Notes: a model not told the origin generated them from the letters alone. Positions 46,402 through 56,150 are shown, counted from the first letter of the stretch. The stretch is DNA of 64,000 nt from Hyphomicrobiales bacterium (GCA_900470095.1 UBZM01000028.1:62001-126000), one strand, 5' to 3'. Translations and numbers: made by a program.

Positions 46402-46926
46402 TTATTTAGCTCCTTCTCAGGAGTGCTGCCTACTGCCCGTTTTCAGGGCCATTTGTAAGCTTCCATTGAAGCACGGTTCAGCGCTTTCCACTCGACCGAA
46501 GGCCGATGGTGTTGTCGGCCTTAACGCGGCCACGCATGGCGAGCCCGTGTCGTTTCGCCAGCGAGCGATTCCGCTACCGCATCGTTCTTGCTCCTGACCT
46601 TCCCATGATCTCGGCGCCGTTAGCGCGGTTATGCCCCATTCGGCGCCACGCGCGTATCGCAGGCCGTGCGGGGCGGAGTCGTCGTGCGTTCAAGTCTCTC
46701 GATCGCCTGCTGAGCCTCCGCGGTGCCCAGCATGGGTCTTGCCGCTCGTGTCGACCGCAAGGCCCGCCGCTGCCAAGCGCCGGCGATCGCACAGAATGCG
46801 GCACCGTCGCGGTTCAGATGCTGCGGCCCGTTTTGGGATTGCGAAGCCGATGAGACTGCCACTCGGCTGGTCCGCGGGCCGGAACAGCTACCGTCCAGGG
46901 ACGTTGCGCATTCAGGAGGACGCGCG
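46402..46926. other. 525-base stretch with no identifiable gene
   Basis: Starts with a weak hairpin CTCCT-TCTC-AGGAG (46410-46423) just after tRNA-Arg. Short frames on both strands have no homology I recognise, no ribosome-binding sites and no conserved motif. No copy of the tRNA 3' end was noticed downstream, so integration is not indicated. The last 30 bases hold the ribosome-binding site of the next small gene. Confidence 0.6.
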
Positions 46927-47133
46927 ATGAAGGTTTCAATGATGACGCTATTGCTACTCACCGCATTGGCGGCGAGCGCCTGTAACACGACCCAGCAGAG
47001 GATCGGTGGTGCCGCTGCCGGAGCGGGAACGGGCGCACTTGTGGGTGGCCCGGTCGGTGCGGTCGTTGGGGGCGCTGCGGGGGCGGTTACGGCTCCCACC
47101 GTGGTGCGCGCAACACGGCGTGCGACCCGTTAG
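46927..47133 (+). CDS. Small glycine-zipper lipoprotein
   Basis: 68 residues from the ATG at 46927, with GGAGGA seven bases upstream. A signal peptide ends in a lipobox (LAASAC, Cys at 19), so a lipoprotein. The mature part is a glycine zipper (GGAAAGAGTGALVGGPVG and following), a pattern seen in outer-membrane-associated small proteins of the SlyB/YMGG kind, then a basic tail. Function is unknown. Longer in-frame starts to 46723 lie in the empty stretch and are rejected. Confidence 0.72.
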   Translation: MKVSMMTLLLLTALAASACNTTQQRIGGAAAGAGTGALVGGPVGAVVGGAAGAVTAPTVVRATRRATR

Positions 47134-47261
47134 CCGCAGGGGTTGGCGGGGCACCGATTTCGGACCATTCCAGGCTCTTCCGACCGCCCCAGATCGGCAC
47201 CGAACTGGCGAGCGACGGCGTCCCTCCTCGGACGGATATCGTCGTTCGTGCGGTGGTCGGC

Positions 47262-48587
47262 TCAGCTGTAACGCCCCTCAAGCCGCCGATCGATCGCGAG
47301 CGCCGCGAGCGTGCAGAGCGCGCCCGAGAGCAGATAGACGCCAACCCAGGCGAGCCCGAATTGGCTCGAGACGGTCAGCGCCACGAGTGGCGCAAAGCCG
47401 GCGCCGAGCAACCAGGCAAGATCGGAGGTCAGGGCTGCGCCGGTATAACGGTACTGCGTGCCGAAGCTCGAGGCCACGGCGCCGGCAGTCTGGCCGTAGG
47501 AGAGCCCAAGCAGGCCAAAGCCGATGATCACGTAGATCGTCTGTCCCGCCAGGCTGTCGCCGAAGAGCAGCGGCGCGATGATGCTCGACAGGCTGAAGAG
47601 GGCGATCATTCCGCCGGATACAAGGAGCGTGTTGCGGCGGCCGATCTGGTCGGCGATCAAACCGGAGGTGACGATCGCGCCGAAGCCAACCACGGCGCCG
47701 GCCGCCTGCACCATCAGGAATTCCGAAACCGAACGTTCGGTGAAAAGGTTGATCCAGCTCACCGGGAAGATGGTGACGAGGTGGAACAGCGCGAAGCTCG
47801 CCAGCGGCACGAAGGCGCCGAGGATGAGGGTGCTGCCGCGCGCCCTGACCAGCTCGAGAACCGGCATGGGCATGAGCTCGCGGGTTTCCATGAGCTGGGC
47901 GAATTCCTGGGTTGCAACCATCCGCAGCCGCGCGAACAACGCCACGACATTGATCGTCAGCGCGACGAAGAAGGGGTAGCGCCAACCCCAGTCGAGGAAA
48001 TCTTCCCTCGACAGCGAGCCTTCGAAATAGGCGAACAGCCCGGCGGCAAGGATGAAGCCAAGCGGCGCGCCGAGCTGCGGCAGCATGGCATACCAGCCGC
48101 GGCGGCCGGCGGGCGCATTGAGGGCGAGCAGGGAGGAGAGCCCGTCCCAGGCTCCGCCGAGTGCGATGCCCTGCAGGAGTCGGAAGATCGCGAGAATGAT
48201 CCCGGACCAGATGCCAATCGTGGCGTAGCCGGGCAGGAAGGCGATGGCGGCCGTCGCGCCGCCGAGGAGGAAGAGCGCAACGGTCAGCTTGGCTGCCCGG
48301 CCGTGGCGACGGTCGATGGCCATGAACAGCACTGTGCCAATCGGGCGGGTGATGAAAGCGAGCGCGAAGATCGCGAAGGCATAGAGCGTTGCGGTCAGCC
48401 GGTCGGCGAAAGGGAATACCAGCTCCGGAAAGACCAGGACGCAGCCGAGACCGAAGACGAAGAAGTCGAAATATTCGGAGGTCCGGCCGATGATCACGCC
48501 GATCGCGATTTCGCCGGGCGAGACATGGTCACGCCCGTGCTCGTCTATCAAGTGACCCGATGTATGGTTCGCTGCCTCAGCGCTCAT
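47262..48587 (-). CDS. MFS transporter, metabolite:H+ symporter type
   Basis: 441 residues with 12 predicted helices. The N-terminal ASFEYFDFF-like motif reads GRTSEYFDFFVFGLGCVL, and the loop 2-3 motif RPIGTVLFMAIDRRHGRAAKL matches the metabolite:H+ symporter branch (KgtP/ProP/ShiA relatives). Substrate is probably an organic acid or osmolyte; not deducible. Divergent from cyoA across 126 bases. Confidence 0.88.
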   Translation of the reverse strand: MSAEAANHTSGHLIDEHGRDHVSPGEIAIGVIIGRTSEYFDFFVFGLGCVLVFPELVFPFADRLTATLYAFAIFALAFITRPIGTVLFMAIDRRHGRAAKLTVALFLLGGATAAIAFLPGYATIGIWSGIILAIFRLLQGIALGGAWDGLSSLLALNAPAGRRGWYAMLPQLGAPLGFILAAGLFAYFEGSLSREDFLDWGWRYPFFVALTINVVALFARLRMVATQEFAQLMETRELMPMPVLELVRARGSTLILGAFVPLASFALFHLVTIFPVSWINLFTERSVSEFLMVQAAGAVVGFGAIVTSGLIADQIGRRNTLLVSGGMIALFSLSSIIAPLLFGDSLAGQTIYVIIGFGLLGLSYGQTAGAVASSFGTQYRYTGAALTSDLAWLLGAGFAPLVALTVSSQFGLAWVGVYLLSGALCTLAALAIDRRLEGRYS

Positions 48588-48713
48588 GACCGGGAACCCC
48601 TCGCTATCGGGCGGGTCGGATCGTACGGGCTTGCCCGCACCTCATGCAAATGGATACGGTGGATCGCAGATACCCGTCAAACCTTCGCAATGGGACAGAT
48701 TGTCTGATGGGTG

Positions 48714-49853
48714 ATGCGAAGGAATGGGCATAGAGAAGGTTGTTCCGGCGGCAGGGAGGTCTCGAGTCTCTTGCGGATCCTTCGATTTCTAACGATTCTG
48801 CCTGTACTCGCCATGCTCGGCGGCTGCCAGATGGTGCTTTTGGCTCCGTCGGGCGATGTTGCCGTCCAGCAGCGAAATCTCCTGCTGACCTCCACGGCGC
48901 TGATGCTCCTGATCATCGTGCCGGTGATGGCGCTGACGGTGTTCTTCGCCTGGCGCTACCGTGCTTCCGCCAACGCGACCTATGATCCCGATTGGCACCA
49001 TTCGCTGCCGCTCGAAGTGGTGATCTGGGCGGTTCCGTTGCTGATCATCATCGTCATCGGGGCGATCACCTGGATGGCCACGCATCTGCTCGACCCCTAC
49101 CGGCCGCTCGGGCGCATCAGCGCGGCGAAGCCGGCTGCCGCTGCAAGGATGAGCGAAAACGCACCGCCGCAAGGGCCGCTGGTCATCCAGGTGGTGGCGC
49201 TCGACTGGAAGTGGCTCTTCCTCTACCCGGAGCAGGGCATCGCCTCGCTCAACGAGGTCGTGGCGCCGGTCGACCAGCCGATTGAATTCCGGATCACGTC
49301 CTCCACGGTCATGAACTCCCTCTTCATTCCGGCATTGGCGGGGCAGATCTATGCGATGCCGGGCATGCAGACGAAGCTCAACGCCGTGATCAATCATCCC
49401 GGCGATTTCGAGGGCTTCTCGGCCAATTACAGCGGCGCCGGCTTCTCCGACATGCGCTTCCGTTTCCGCGGCGTTGACCGCCAGGGCTTCGAGGCCTGGA
49501 CCCGAGCCACGCGCGAAAAGGGCGGGCCGCTCGGACGCGAGGAATATCTCGTGCTGGAACGCCCAAGCGAGCGCGAGCCGACGCGGCAGTTCCGCGATGT
49601 CGCGCCGGACCTGTTCCAGGCCATCCTCAACATGTGTGTCGATCGCGCCAAGATGTGCGCGCGCGACATGATGGCGATGGATGCCAGGGGCGGGGGCGGC
49701 AAGGAGGGGATCTCGACCGTGATGGCGCTCGAATACGACAAGAGCATCCGCCGGGGCGGGCAGCCGATACCGCCGCGCTCCTTCGTCACGGCGATCTGCA
49801 CACCCGCCGACGTCTACGGTACCGCGGGCCTCACCGCCCGCGTCGCCAACTGA
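48714..49853 (+). CDS. cyoA: Cytochrome bo ubiquinol oxidase subunit II
   Basis: Quinol oxidase subunit II, no CuA ligands. 379 residues if started at ATG 48714; a TTG at 48771 would remove 19 residues and follows GGGAGG. A lipoprotein signal ends at Cys in LAMLGGC. Two membrane helices (about 48-70 and 90-113) are followed by the periplasmic cupredoxin domain with DWKWLFLYPEQGIASLNE. A C-terminal extension of about 60 residues with MCVDRAKMC contains two Cys of unknown use. First gene of cyoABCD-surf1. Confidence 0.9.
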   Translation: MRRNGHREGCSGGREVSSLLRILRFLTILPVLAMLGGCQMVLLAPSGDVAVQQRNLLLTSTALMLLIIVPVMALTVFFAWRYRASANATYDPDWHHSLPLEVVIWAVPLLIIIVIGAITWMATHLLDPYRPLGRISAAKPAAAARMSENAPPQGPLVIQVVALDWKWLFLYPEQGIASLNEVVAPVDQPIEFRITSSTVMNSLFIPALAGQIYAMPGMQTKLNAVINHPGDFEGFSANYSGAGFSDMRFRFRGVDRQGFEAWTRATREKGGPLGREEYLVLERPSEREPTRQFRDVAPDLFQAILNMCVDRAKMCARDMMAMDARGGGGKEGISTVMALEYDKSIRRGGQPIPPRSFVTAICTPADVYGTAGLTARVAN

Positions 49854-49894
49854 ACCGCGTCCGAGATGGTCGCCGCTAGCGAGACGAGGGATCC

Positions 49895-51895
49895 ATGACC
49901 TCCTATCCCGAATGGTGGAAGCTGGTGTTCGGCCGTTTCACCTTCGAAGCGCTGCCGCTGCACGAGCCGATCCTGGTGGCGACTTTTGCTGTCGTGGTGC
50001 TCGGCGGCCTCGCGCTGCTCGTGCTGATCACGCGAATGAAGGCCTGGGGCTATCTCTGGAACGAGTGGTTCACTAGCGTCGACCACAAGAAGATCGGGAT
50101 CATGTACATGATCCTGGGCGTCATCATGCTGCTGCGCGGCTTCGCCGACGCGCTGATGATGCGGGGACAGCAGGCGATCGCTTTTGCCGGTAGCGAAGGG
50201 TACCTGCCGCCGCACCATTACGACCAGATCTTCACCGCCCATGGCGTCATCATGATCTTCTTCGTGGCGATGCCCTTCGTCACCGGACTGATGAACTTTG
50301 TCGTGCCGTTGCAGATCGGCGCGCGGGATGTCGCCTTTCCGTTCCTCAACAATTTCAGCTTCTGGATGACGGTGGGCGGTGCCGTGCTGGTGATGGCCTC
50401 GCTCTTCATCGGCGAATTCGCCAAGACGGGCTGGCTTGCCTATCCGCCCCTCTCAGGCGCCGCCTACTCGCCCGGGGTGGGCATGGACTACTACCTTTGG
50501 GCGCTGCAGATCGCGGGCGTGGGCACAACGCTCTCCGGCGTCAACCTGGTGGCGACCATCATCAAGATGCGCGCGCCCGGCATGGACATGATGAAGATGC
50601 CCGTCTTCACCTGGACGTCGCTGTGCACCAATGTCCTGATCGTCGCGACTTTCCCGATCCTGGCGGCGACGCTCGCGCTGCTGACGCTCGATCGCTATGT
50701 CGGCACGAATTTCTTCACGAACGATCTCGGCGGCAACCCGATGATGTACGTGAACCTGATCTGGATCTGGGGGCACCCCGAGGTCTACATCCTGATCCTA
50801 CCGGCCTTCGGCATCTTCTCGGAGGTGGCCTCGACCTTCTGCGGCAAGCGGCTCTTCGGCTATGCCTCGATGGTCTATGCGACGGTGGTCATCACCATCC
50901 TGTCCTATCTTGTCTGGCTGCACCATTTCTTCACGATGGGCTCGGGCGCCAGCGTGAACTCCTTCTTCGGCATCACGACGATGATCATCTCGATCCCGAC
51001 AGGCGCGAAGATCTTCAACTGGCTGTTCACGATGTATCGCGGGCGCATCCGCTTCGAGTTGCCGATGATGTGGCTCATCGCCTTCATGCTGACCTTTGTC
51101 ATCGGCGGCATGACCGGTGTGATGCTCGCGGTGCCGCCGGCCGATTTCGTGCTGCACAACAGCCTGTTCCTGGTTGCGCATTTCCATAACGTCATCATCG
51201 GCGGCGTCGTCTTCGGCATCTTCGCCGGCATCGCCTACTGGTTTCCGAAGGCCTTCGGCTTCAAGCTCGATCCGTTCTGGGGCAAGCTCTCCTTCTGGTT
51301 CTGGGTCGTCGGCTTCTATGTCGCCTTCATGCCGCTCTATGTGCTCGGACTGATGGGCGTGACCCGCCGCTTGAACCGCTTCGAGGACCCCTCGCTGCAG
51401 ATCTGGTTCGTGATCGCGGCAATCGGCGCGGTGCTGATCCTGTTCGGCATCCTTTGTTTTCTCATCCAGATCGCGGTCAGCATCATCCATCGCGATGCCT
51501 TGCGCGACACGACCGGCGACCCCTGGGACGGGCGCACGCTGGAATGGTCGACGTCCTCGCCTCCGCCGGATTACAATTTCGCCTTCACCCCGGTGATCCA
51601 CGACCATGACTCGTGGTCCGACATGAAGAAGCGCGGCTATCAGCGCCCGCTCGCTGGCTTCCGGCCGATTCATATGCCGAGGAACACCGGGGCCGGTGTC
51701 GTCATCGCGGGCTTCGCGACGCTTTGCGGCTTCGCGCTGATCTGGCACGTCTGGTGGCTGGCAGCGCTGACTTTCGTGGGCGCCGTGGCGAGTGTGATCA
51801 CGCACAGCTTCAATTACGACCGCGACTTCCACATCCCGGCAGAGACCGTTCTGCGCGAGGAGGATTCACGCAGCAAGCTGCTGGCACGGGCCTGA
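49895..51895 (+). CDS. cyoB: Cytochrome bo ubiquinol oxidase subunit I
   Basis: Catalytic heme-copper subunit that reduces oxygen and pumps protons. 666 residues. Heme and CuB ligands are in [11 protein letters not shown] (first His), [15 protein letters not shown] (CuB His and cross-linked Tyr) and [13 protein letters not shown] (last His pair). The K/D-channel positions look normal. Ribosome-binding site GAGGGA precedes the ATG. cyoC begins within ten bases of the stop. Confidence 0.96.
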   Translation: MTSYPEWWKLVFGRFTFEALPLHEPILVATFAVVVLGGLALLVLITRMKAWGYLWNEWFTSVDHKKIGIMYMILGVIMLLRGFADALMMRGQQAIAFAGSEGYLPPHHYDQIFTAHGVIMIFFVAMPFVTGLMNFVVPLQIGARDVAFPFLNNFSFWMTVGGAVLVMASLFIGEFAKTGWLAYPPLSGAAYSPGVGMDYYLWALQIAGVGTTLSGVNLVATIIKMRAPGMDMMKMPVFTWTSLCTNVLIVATFPILAATLALLTLDRYVGTNFFTNDLGGNPMMYVNLIWIWGHPEVYILILPAFGIFSEVASTFCGKRLFGYASMVYATVVITILSYLVWLHHFFTMGSGASVNSFFGITTMIISIPTGAKIFNWLFTMYRGRIRFELPMMWLIAFMLTFVIGGMTGVMLAVPPADFVLHNSLFLVAHFHNVIIGGVVFGIFAGIAYWFPKAFGFKLDPFWGKLSFWFWVVGFYVAFMPLYVLGLMGVTRRLNRFEDPSLQIWFVIAAIGAVLILFGILCFLIQIAVSIIHRDALRDTTGDPWDGRTLEWSTSSPPPDYNFAFTPVIHDHDSWSDMKKRGYQRPLAGFRPIHMPRNTGAGVVIAGFATLCGFALIWHVWWLAALTFVGAVASVITHSFNYDRDFHIPAETVLREEDSRSKLLARA

Positions 51896-51904
51896 GGAAT
51901 GATG

Positions 51905-52540
51905 ATGGCGAAGGCGGCAGCTCAGGTCCCGGTCTCGAACGGCGCCCCGACGTTCTACGTCACGGAAGAGGAGCACGAGCACTCCGGCGGCTCGACCATG
52001 CTCGGCTTCTGGATCTACCTGATGAGCGATTGCCTCGTCTTCGCGGTGCTGTTCGCGACGTTCGGGGTGCTGGGGCGCAACTATGCGGCGGGGCCATCCG
52101 GTGCCGACCTGTTCGATCTCAGGCTGGTGGCGGTCAATACCGGCCTGCTGCTGCTCTCCTCGATCACCTATGGCTTCGCCATGCTGGCGATGGAAAAGGG
52201 CCGGCAGGCGGCGATGCAGGGCTGGCTCGTGGTGACTGGCCTATTTGGCCTCGGCTTTATCGCCATCGAACTCTACGAGTTCGCACATATGATCCATGAG
52301 GGCGCGACGCCGATGCGCAGCGCCTTCCTCTCCTCCTTCTTCACGCTGGTCAGCACGCATGGGCTGCATGTCACTTTCGGCCTGATCTGGCTGGTCGTGC
52401 TGATGAGACAGGTCGCAAGACGCGGGCTGATCGAGGCCAATCGCCGCCGGCTGATGTGCCTGAGCATGTTCTGGCACTTCCTCGACATCGTCTGGATCGG
52501 CGTCTTTTCCTTCGTCTATCTGATGGGCGTGCTGAAATGA
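51905..52540 (+). CDS. cyoC: Cytochrome bo ubiquinol oxidase subunit III
   Basis: Five-helix membrane subunit of about 211 residues. Three ATG codons stand in a row (51899, 51902, 51905); the last has the best spacing from GAGGA. The N-terminal EEEHEHSGGSTMLGFWIYLM is typical, as is the FAHMIHEG and STHGLHVTFG. Overlaps cyoD by four bases. Confidence 0.92.
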   Translation: MAKAAAQVPVSNGAPTFYVTEEEHEHSGGSTMLGFWIYLMSDCLVFAVLFATFGVLGRNYAAGPSGADLFDLRLVAVNTGLLLLSSITYGFAMLAMEKGRQAAMQGWLVVTGLFGLGFIAIELYEFAHMIHEGATPMRSAFLSSFFTLVSTHGLHVTFGLIWLVVLMRQVARRGLIEANRRRLMCLSMFWHFLDIVWIGVFSFVYLMGVLK

Positions 52541-52914
52541 GCAGAAGCCAGAACCACGCCGAACCCCATGGCGAGCACGGGGACGCCCATGGCGGTCCCC
52601 ATGGCAGCCTGCGCGGCTACATCACCGGCTTCGTGCTTTCGGTCATCCTGACTGCGATCCCGTTCTGGCTCGTCATGAATGACGTGCTCGGTCACGCGAC
52701 TCTGACCGCGCTCGTGATCATGGGGCTCGCGGCGGTGCAGATCGTCGTCCACATGGTCTATTTCCTGCACATGAACGGCCGCTCCGAAGGCGGCTGGTCG
52801 ATGATGGCGCTGATCTTCACCATCATCATCGTGGTGATCGTGCTCTCGGGCTCGCTGTGGGTCATGTATCACCTCAACGCCAACATGATGCCGAGCGACA
52901 TGCACAGGATGTGA
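52537..52914 (+). CDS. cyoD: Cytochrome bo ubiquinol oxidase subunit IV
   Basis: Small three-helix subunit, 125 residues from the ATG overlapping the cyoC stop. The His/Gly-rich N-terminus (EPHGEHGDAHGGPHGS) may be unstructured. Helices near YITGFVLSVILTAIPFWLVM, ALVIMGLAAVQIVVHMVYFL and MALIFTIIIVVIVLSGSLWVMYHL. The surf1 gene starts ten bases after the stop. Confidence 0.92.
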   Translation: MSRSQNHAEPHGEHGDAHGGPHGSLRGYITGFVLSVILTAIPFWLVMNDVLGHATLTALVIMGLAAVQIVVHMVYFLHMNGRSEGGWSMMALIFTIIIVVIVLSGSLWVMYHLNANMMPSDMHRM

Positions 52915-52924
52915 GGCCGGCGTC

Positions 52925-53680
52925 GTGACGTTCCCGGACGCGGGGCAGGGGCGCCGACCGCGCGCGGCGCATGTCGCCTTTGTCGCCGCAGCCTGCGTGC
53001 TTGCGTTCATCTTTGCAGGGCTCGGCATCTGGCAGATGCAGCGGCGGGCCTGGAAGCTCGACCTCATCGCCCGTGTCGAGGCGCGCATTCACGCGCCGCC
53101 AGCGGCCGCGCCCGGGCCGGCGGAATGGGGCAGGATCAGCGCCGCCACCGACGAATACCGCCGCGTTGCATTGCAGGGGCGCTATCTCCCCGGGCCGGAA
53201 ACTCTGACGATGGCGGTGACGGAGCGCGGCCCCGGCTTCTGGGTGCTGGCGGCATTTCGAACGGATGCCGGCTTTACCGTTCTCGTCAATCGCGGCTTCC
53301 TGCCGGAGGGGCGGCGTGGGCCGGACGAACGGCGCAAGGTTGTCGGTCAAGCGGCGAGTCTCACCGGGTTGCTGCGGCTGAGCGAGCCGGGTGGCGGCTT
53401 CCTGCGTGCGAATGATCCCGCCGCCGGGCGCTGGTATTCCCGCGATGTCGTGCAGATCGCGCAGGCACAGGGCGTCGCAGAGGTCGCACCCTATTTCGTC
53501 GATGCCGATGCCGATGCCGTCTCCGAGCCGGGCCCGTTGCCGCAAGGCGGGATGACCCAGGTCAGCTTCCGCAACACGCATCTCGTCTACGCGCTGACCT
53601 GGTTCTGCCTTGCATTGATGAGCGCGGGGGCGGCGGCCTATGTGATTCGGGGCAAGGCCGACGAACCGCCGCCAGCGTAG
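52925..53680 (+). CDS. SURF1 family oxidase assembly protein
   Basis: Heme-oxidase assembly factor, 251 residues from a GTG at 52925. Two membrane helices, one near the N-terminus (about 17-37) and one near the end (about 215-235), enclose the SURF1 domain with LGIWQMQRRAWKLDLIARVE and the VLVNRGFLP block. SURF1 is best known for cytochrome c oxidase, but is also found in cyo operons of alphaproteobacteria, as here. Last gene of cyoABCD-surf1; no cyoE (heme O synthase) is present in the window. Confidence 0.9.
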   Translation: MTFPDAGQGRRPRAAHVAFVAAACVLAFIFAGLGIWQMQRRAWKLDLIARVEARIHAPPAAAPGPAEWGRISAATDEYRRVALQGRYLPGPETLTMAVTERGPGFWVLAAFRTDAGFTVLVNRGFLPEGRRGPDERRKVVGQAASLTGLLRLSEPGGGFLRANDPAAGRWYSRDVVQIAQAQGVAEVAPYFVDADADAVSEPGPLPQGGMTQVSFRNTHLVYALTWFCLALMSAGAAAYVIRGKADEPPPA

Positions 53681-53736
53681 AGGCAGTCCCTTCACCGAGC
53701 CGGGAGCCTCGGCCGATCATCCGACCTCATCCAGCT

Positions 53737-54516
53737 TCATCGTCCTTGCCAGGTCGGCGCGCGCTTGGCGAGGAAGGCCTCGATACCCTCTCGGAAATCC
53801 GCGCTCATATAGCACATCAGGATGAGGTCGCTTTCCCTTGTGCGGTCGGATCTGGTGATGCGTCGCATCGCTTCCTTGGTCGCGCGCAGGGTCAGCGGTG
53901 CGTGGCCAGCAATGGTCGTGGCCAATTCCTTCGCCCGCTCCATCAGCGCGGCATGGTCGGAGACGAGTTCAGTGTAGAGACCGATACGGTGGCCCTCGTC
54001 GGCATCCATCAGCCGCGCGGTAAAGACGATATCCTTGACCCGCGCTGGTCCAAGCAGGGTGGCCAGCCGCGCATAATTGTTCATGGACAGGCAATTGCCG
54101 AGTGTGCGCGCCACCGGGAAGCCGAAGCGGGCGTTGCGCGTCGCGATCCGGAGATCGCAGGCGCAAGCGATGCCGGCGCCTCCGCCCGTTGCCGCTCCCG
54201 AGATCGCCGCGATGGTCGGAACCTGGCAACTTTCAATCTTCTGCAATGCACCGTCGATGCGTGCCTCATAGGCCAGCGCATCCTCCGGCTTGTCGAAGGC
54301 GCGGAACTGCGAGATGTCCGTGCCGGCGGCGAAGGCTTTCTCTCCCGCCCCGGTCAGGACCAGAACCTTTGGTGAGCCATGGCCTTCGAGATCGGAGCAG
54401 ATCTCGGCGACACGATCATACATCGCGAATGTCAGCGCGTTGCGCGCCTGCGGCCGGTTGAGCGTGATCCACCCGATCCCGCCGTCGACCTCGTACAGAA
54501 TTTCGTCACTCGTCAA
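53737..54516 (-). CDS. Enoyl-CoA hydratase/isomerase family protein (paralog)
   Basis: 259 residues, about 78% identical by eye to the gene at 30724. The same oxyanion motifs FAAGTDISQF and ISGAATGGGAGIACACDL are present, and the ends are nearly the same (FREGIEAFLAKRAPTWQGR). Last gene of the leftward nine-gene operon beginning with gntR at 62810; the gap to the TauE/SafE gene is 105 bases. Its copy partners a CoA-transferase elsewhere, but no CoA-transferase lies in this operon. Probably acts on a CoA ester made by the neighbours or by the other locus. Confidence 0.88.
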   Translation of the reverse strand: MTSDEILYEVDGGIGWITLNRPQARNALTFAMYDRVAEICSDLEGHGSPKVLVLTGAGEKAFAAGTDISQFRAFDKPEDALAYEARIDGALQKIESCQVPTIAAISGAATGGGAGIACACDLRIATRNARFGFPVARTLGNCLSMNNYARLATLLGPARVKDIVFTARLMDADEGHRIGLYTELVSDHAALMERAKELATTIAGHAPLTLRATKEAMRRITRSDRTRESDLILMCYMSADFREGIEAFLAKRAPTWQGR

Positions 54517-54621
54517 CGCATAGTCTCCTTCATGCAGCTGGCATTCGTGGGCGCGCTACCGCCGGCGTCCGGCCAGAACGCAGCGTCCGATCGTGCGCGA
54601 GAACCGGAGTTGCATCTCGTT

Positions 54622-55401
54622 TCAAGCTCCGGTCCGGAGGGCCTGAACCACAAACGAGGCGCCGCCGAACGCAACCACAGCGTCGAGCAACAGCGCGTGG
54701 ACCTTGAGCGGGATGCGGGCGAGCAGTGCCCTGGCGAGCCAGGCGCCCGGGACCATGCAAAGCCCGATCACCGCACCGAGCCAGACCTGCGCGCTGCTCA
54801 GGACTGCTGCCTGCCCGAAGACCAGTGTCTTGGTCAGGTGCATGGTGAGGCCGACGATCGCATCGGTTGCGACCAGCGCGGCACCGCCAAGCCCGGCGCC
54901 GAGCAGGATCGGGATCATCAGCAGCCCGCCACCGATCGTCGTGCCCGAGAGAAAGCCGAAGATCGCCGACGCGACGAGCACGCCGGTCGGCCCGATCTCG
55001 AAGCGCCGCCCGGCGAACAGACGCTTGAGCACCACGACGGCGATCAGGAAGATCCCGAGCACCAGTCCGATCGCCGCCTCGTCAAGCCGGGTATAGAGCA
55101 CCGCTCCGGCAAGGCAGCCGGGGATCGCTGCCGACAGGATGCGCCCTGTGACGGGCCAGTCGATCAATCTCCGGAATGCGCCGACGCGCGCGACATGGCT
55201 GAGCAGCATCGCAACGCTGATCGTCTGCACCACCGAGGCGACGCCGATGATGGGAGCCAGAACCAGCGACAGCACGATCGCACCGCCCGAGCCGGTCAGC
55301 GGGCTCAGCAGCGACCCGACCAAGGCGGCCGTGCCGACGGCAAGAGCGGTCGCCGCCTGCACAGCCGATCCAAGCAAGGCCGGGTCGGCCGCGAGGCTCA
55401 T
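54622..55401 (-). CDS. TauE/SafE family sulfite/organosulfonate exporter-like protein
   Basis: 259 residues with about eight helices in two related halves. TauE/SafE marks include the GSLLSPLTGSGGAIVLSLVL stretch and GFLSGTTIGGGLLMIPIL, one per half. Families of this type export sulfite, sulfonates or organic acids; what is moved here is unknown. The start overlaps the SDR stop by four bases. As part of a carboxylate operon it may export a by-product. Confidence 0.85.
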   Translation of the reverse strand: MSLAADPALLGSAVQAATALAVGTAALVGSLLSPLTGSGGAIVLSLVLAPIIGVASVVQTISVAMLLSHVARVGAFRRLIDWPVTGRILSAAIPGCLAGAVLYTRLDEAAIGLVLGIFLIAVVVLKRLFAGRRFEIGPTGVLVASAIFGFLSGTTIGGGLLMIPILLGAGLGGAALVATDAIVGLTMHLTKTLVFGQAAVLSSAQVWLGAVIGLCMVPGAWLARALLARIPLKVHALLLDAVVAFGGASFVVQALRTGA

Positions 55402-56147
55402 GGCAGATAGGCCCCGCCATTCACATGCATGGTCTGGCCGGTGACGTAGCGCCCGTTCGGCCCAGCAAGATAGCGTACCATCGCAGCGACCTCCTGCGGC
55501 CGGCCGCGGCGTCCGACCAGCGTGGTGCGGTGCTTGTGATGGTCAGGTTCGGCCGCCGGATGACCGGCACGCACCGTATCGATCAGGCCAGGGGAGACGA
55601 GATTGACCGTGATCCCGCGCTCGGCCAGTTCCTGCGCCAGCGCCTTGGTGAGGCCGTCGAGCCCGGCCTTGGCGGTGACGACATGGGCGCGTTGCTTCGC
55701 GCCGGTATAGGCTGTCAGTCCGCCGATGTTGATGATGGCGCCTGCGCCGCTCGCGCTTAGCGCGTCCAGTGCTGCCTGCGAACACAGGAAGGGGCCGTCG
55801 AGCGTGACGCCGAGCACCTGATGCCATTGCGCCAGGGTCATCGCCTCGAAGGCCACTTCTCCGCGGATGGCGGCATTGTTGACGAGAATGTCGATCCGGC
55901 CGAAGCGCTCGAGCGTGGCCTCGATGGCGGCGCGGACGGAGCCGGGCTTGGTGACATCGGCCAGTCGCCAGGCGGCGCGGCCGCCCTCGGCCTCGACTGC
56001 CGCGACCATTTCGCCAAGCCCTGTCTCGTCCGAGAGCGCCACGCCCATCACCGCCGCCCCGCCGGCAGCGAGTTCGAGTGCGATGGCGCGGCCGATATTG
56101 CGGGCTGCTCCGGTGATCAGCGCAACCTTGCCGTCGAGTTCAGCCAT
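55398..56147 (-). CDS. SDR family oxidoreductase, divergent active site
   Basis: 249 residues, Rossmann fold with the cofactor motif ITGAARNIGRAIA and NNAAIRG. The catalytic YxxxK is changed: the block reads AHVVTAKAGLDGLTKAL, so the Lys is kept while the Tyr position is Val with a His one residue earlier. A Tyr lies nearby in LTAYTGAKQ. The Ser position appears as Gly-Gly-Leu. Such a subfamily exists among SDRs next to CoA-metabolism genes; its reaction may use another acid or be non-catalytic. Operon neighbour spacings are three and minus four bases. Confidence 0.85.
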   Translation of the reverse strand: MAELDGKVALITGAARNIGRAIALELAAGGAAVMGVALSDETGLGEMVAAVEAEGGRAAWRLADVTKPGSVRAAIEATLERFGRIDILVNNAAIRGEVAFEAMTLAQWHQVLGVTLDGPFLCSQAALDALSASGAGAIINIGGLTAYTGAKQRAHVVTAKAGLDGLTKALAQELAERGITVNLVSPGLIDTVRAGHPAAEPDHHKHRTTLVGRRGRPQEVAAMVRYLAGPNGRYVTGQTMHVNGGAYLP

Positions 56148-56150
56148 CGC

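Noticed and set aside
46629..47099. 156-codon minus-strand frame covering the glycine-zipper gene
   Set aside because: Mirrors the repeat-rich lipoprotein sequence; Pro/Ala-rich and without its own start signals.
46325..47133. tRNA-Arg as an integration site of a mobile element
   Set aside because: No integrase, no repeat of the tRNA 3' end noticed downstream, and housekeeping or transport genes on both sides.
47253..48707. 484-codon open frame on the plus strand
   Set aside because: Antisense to the MFS transporter gene; charged, low-complexity translation without domains.
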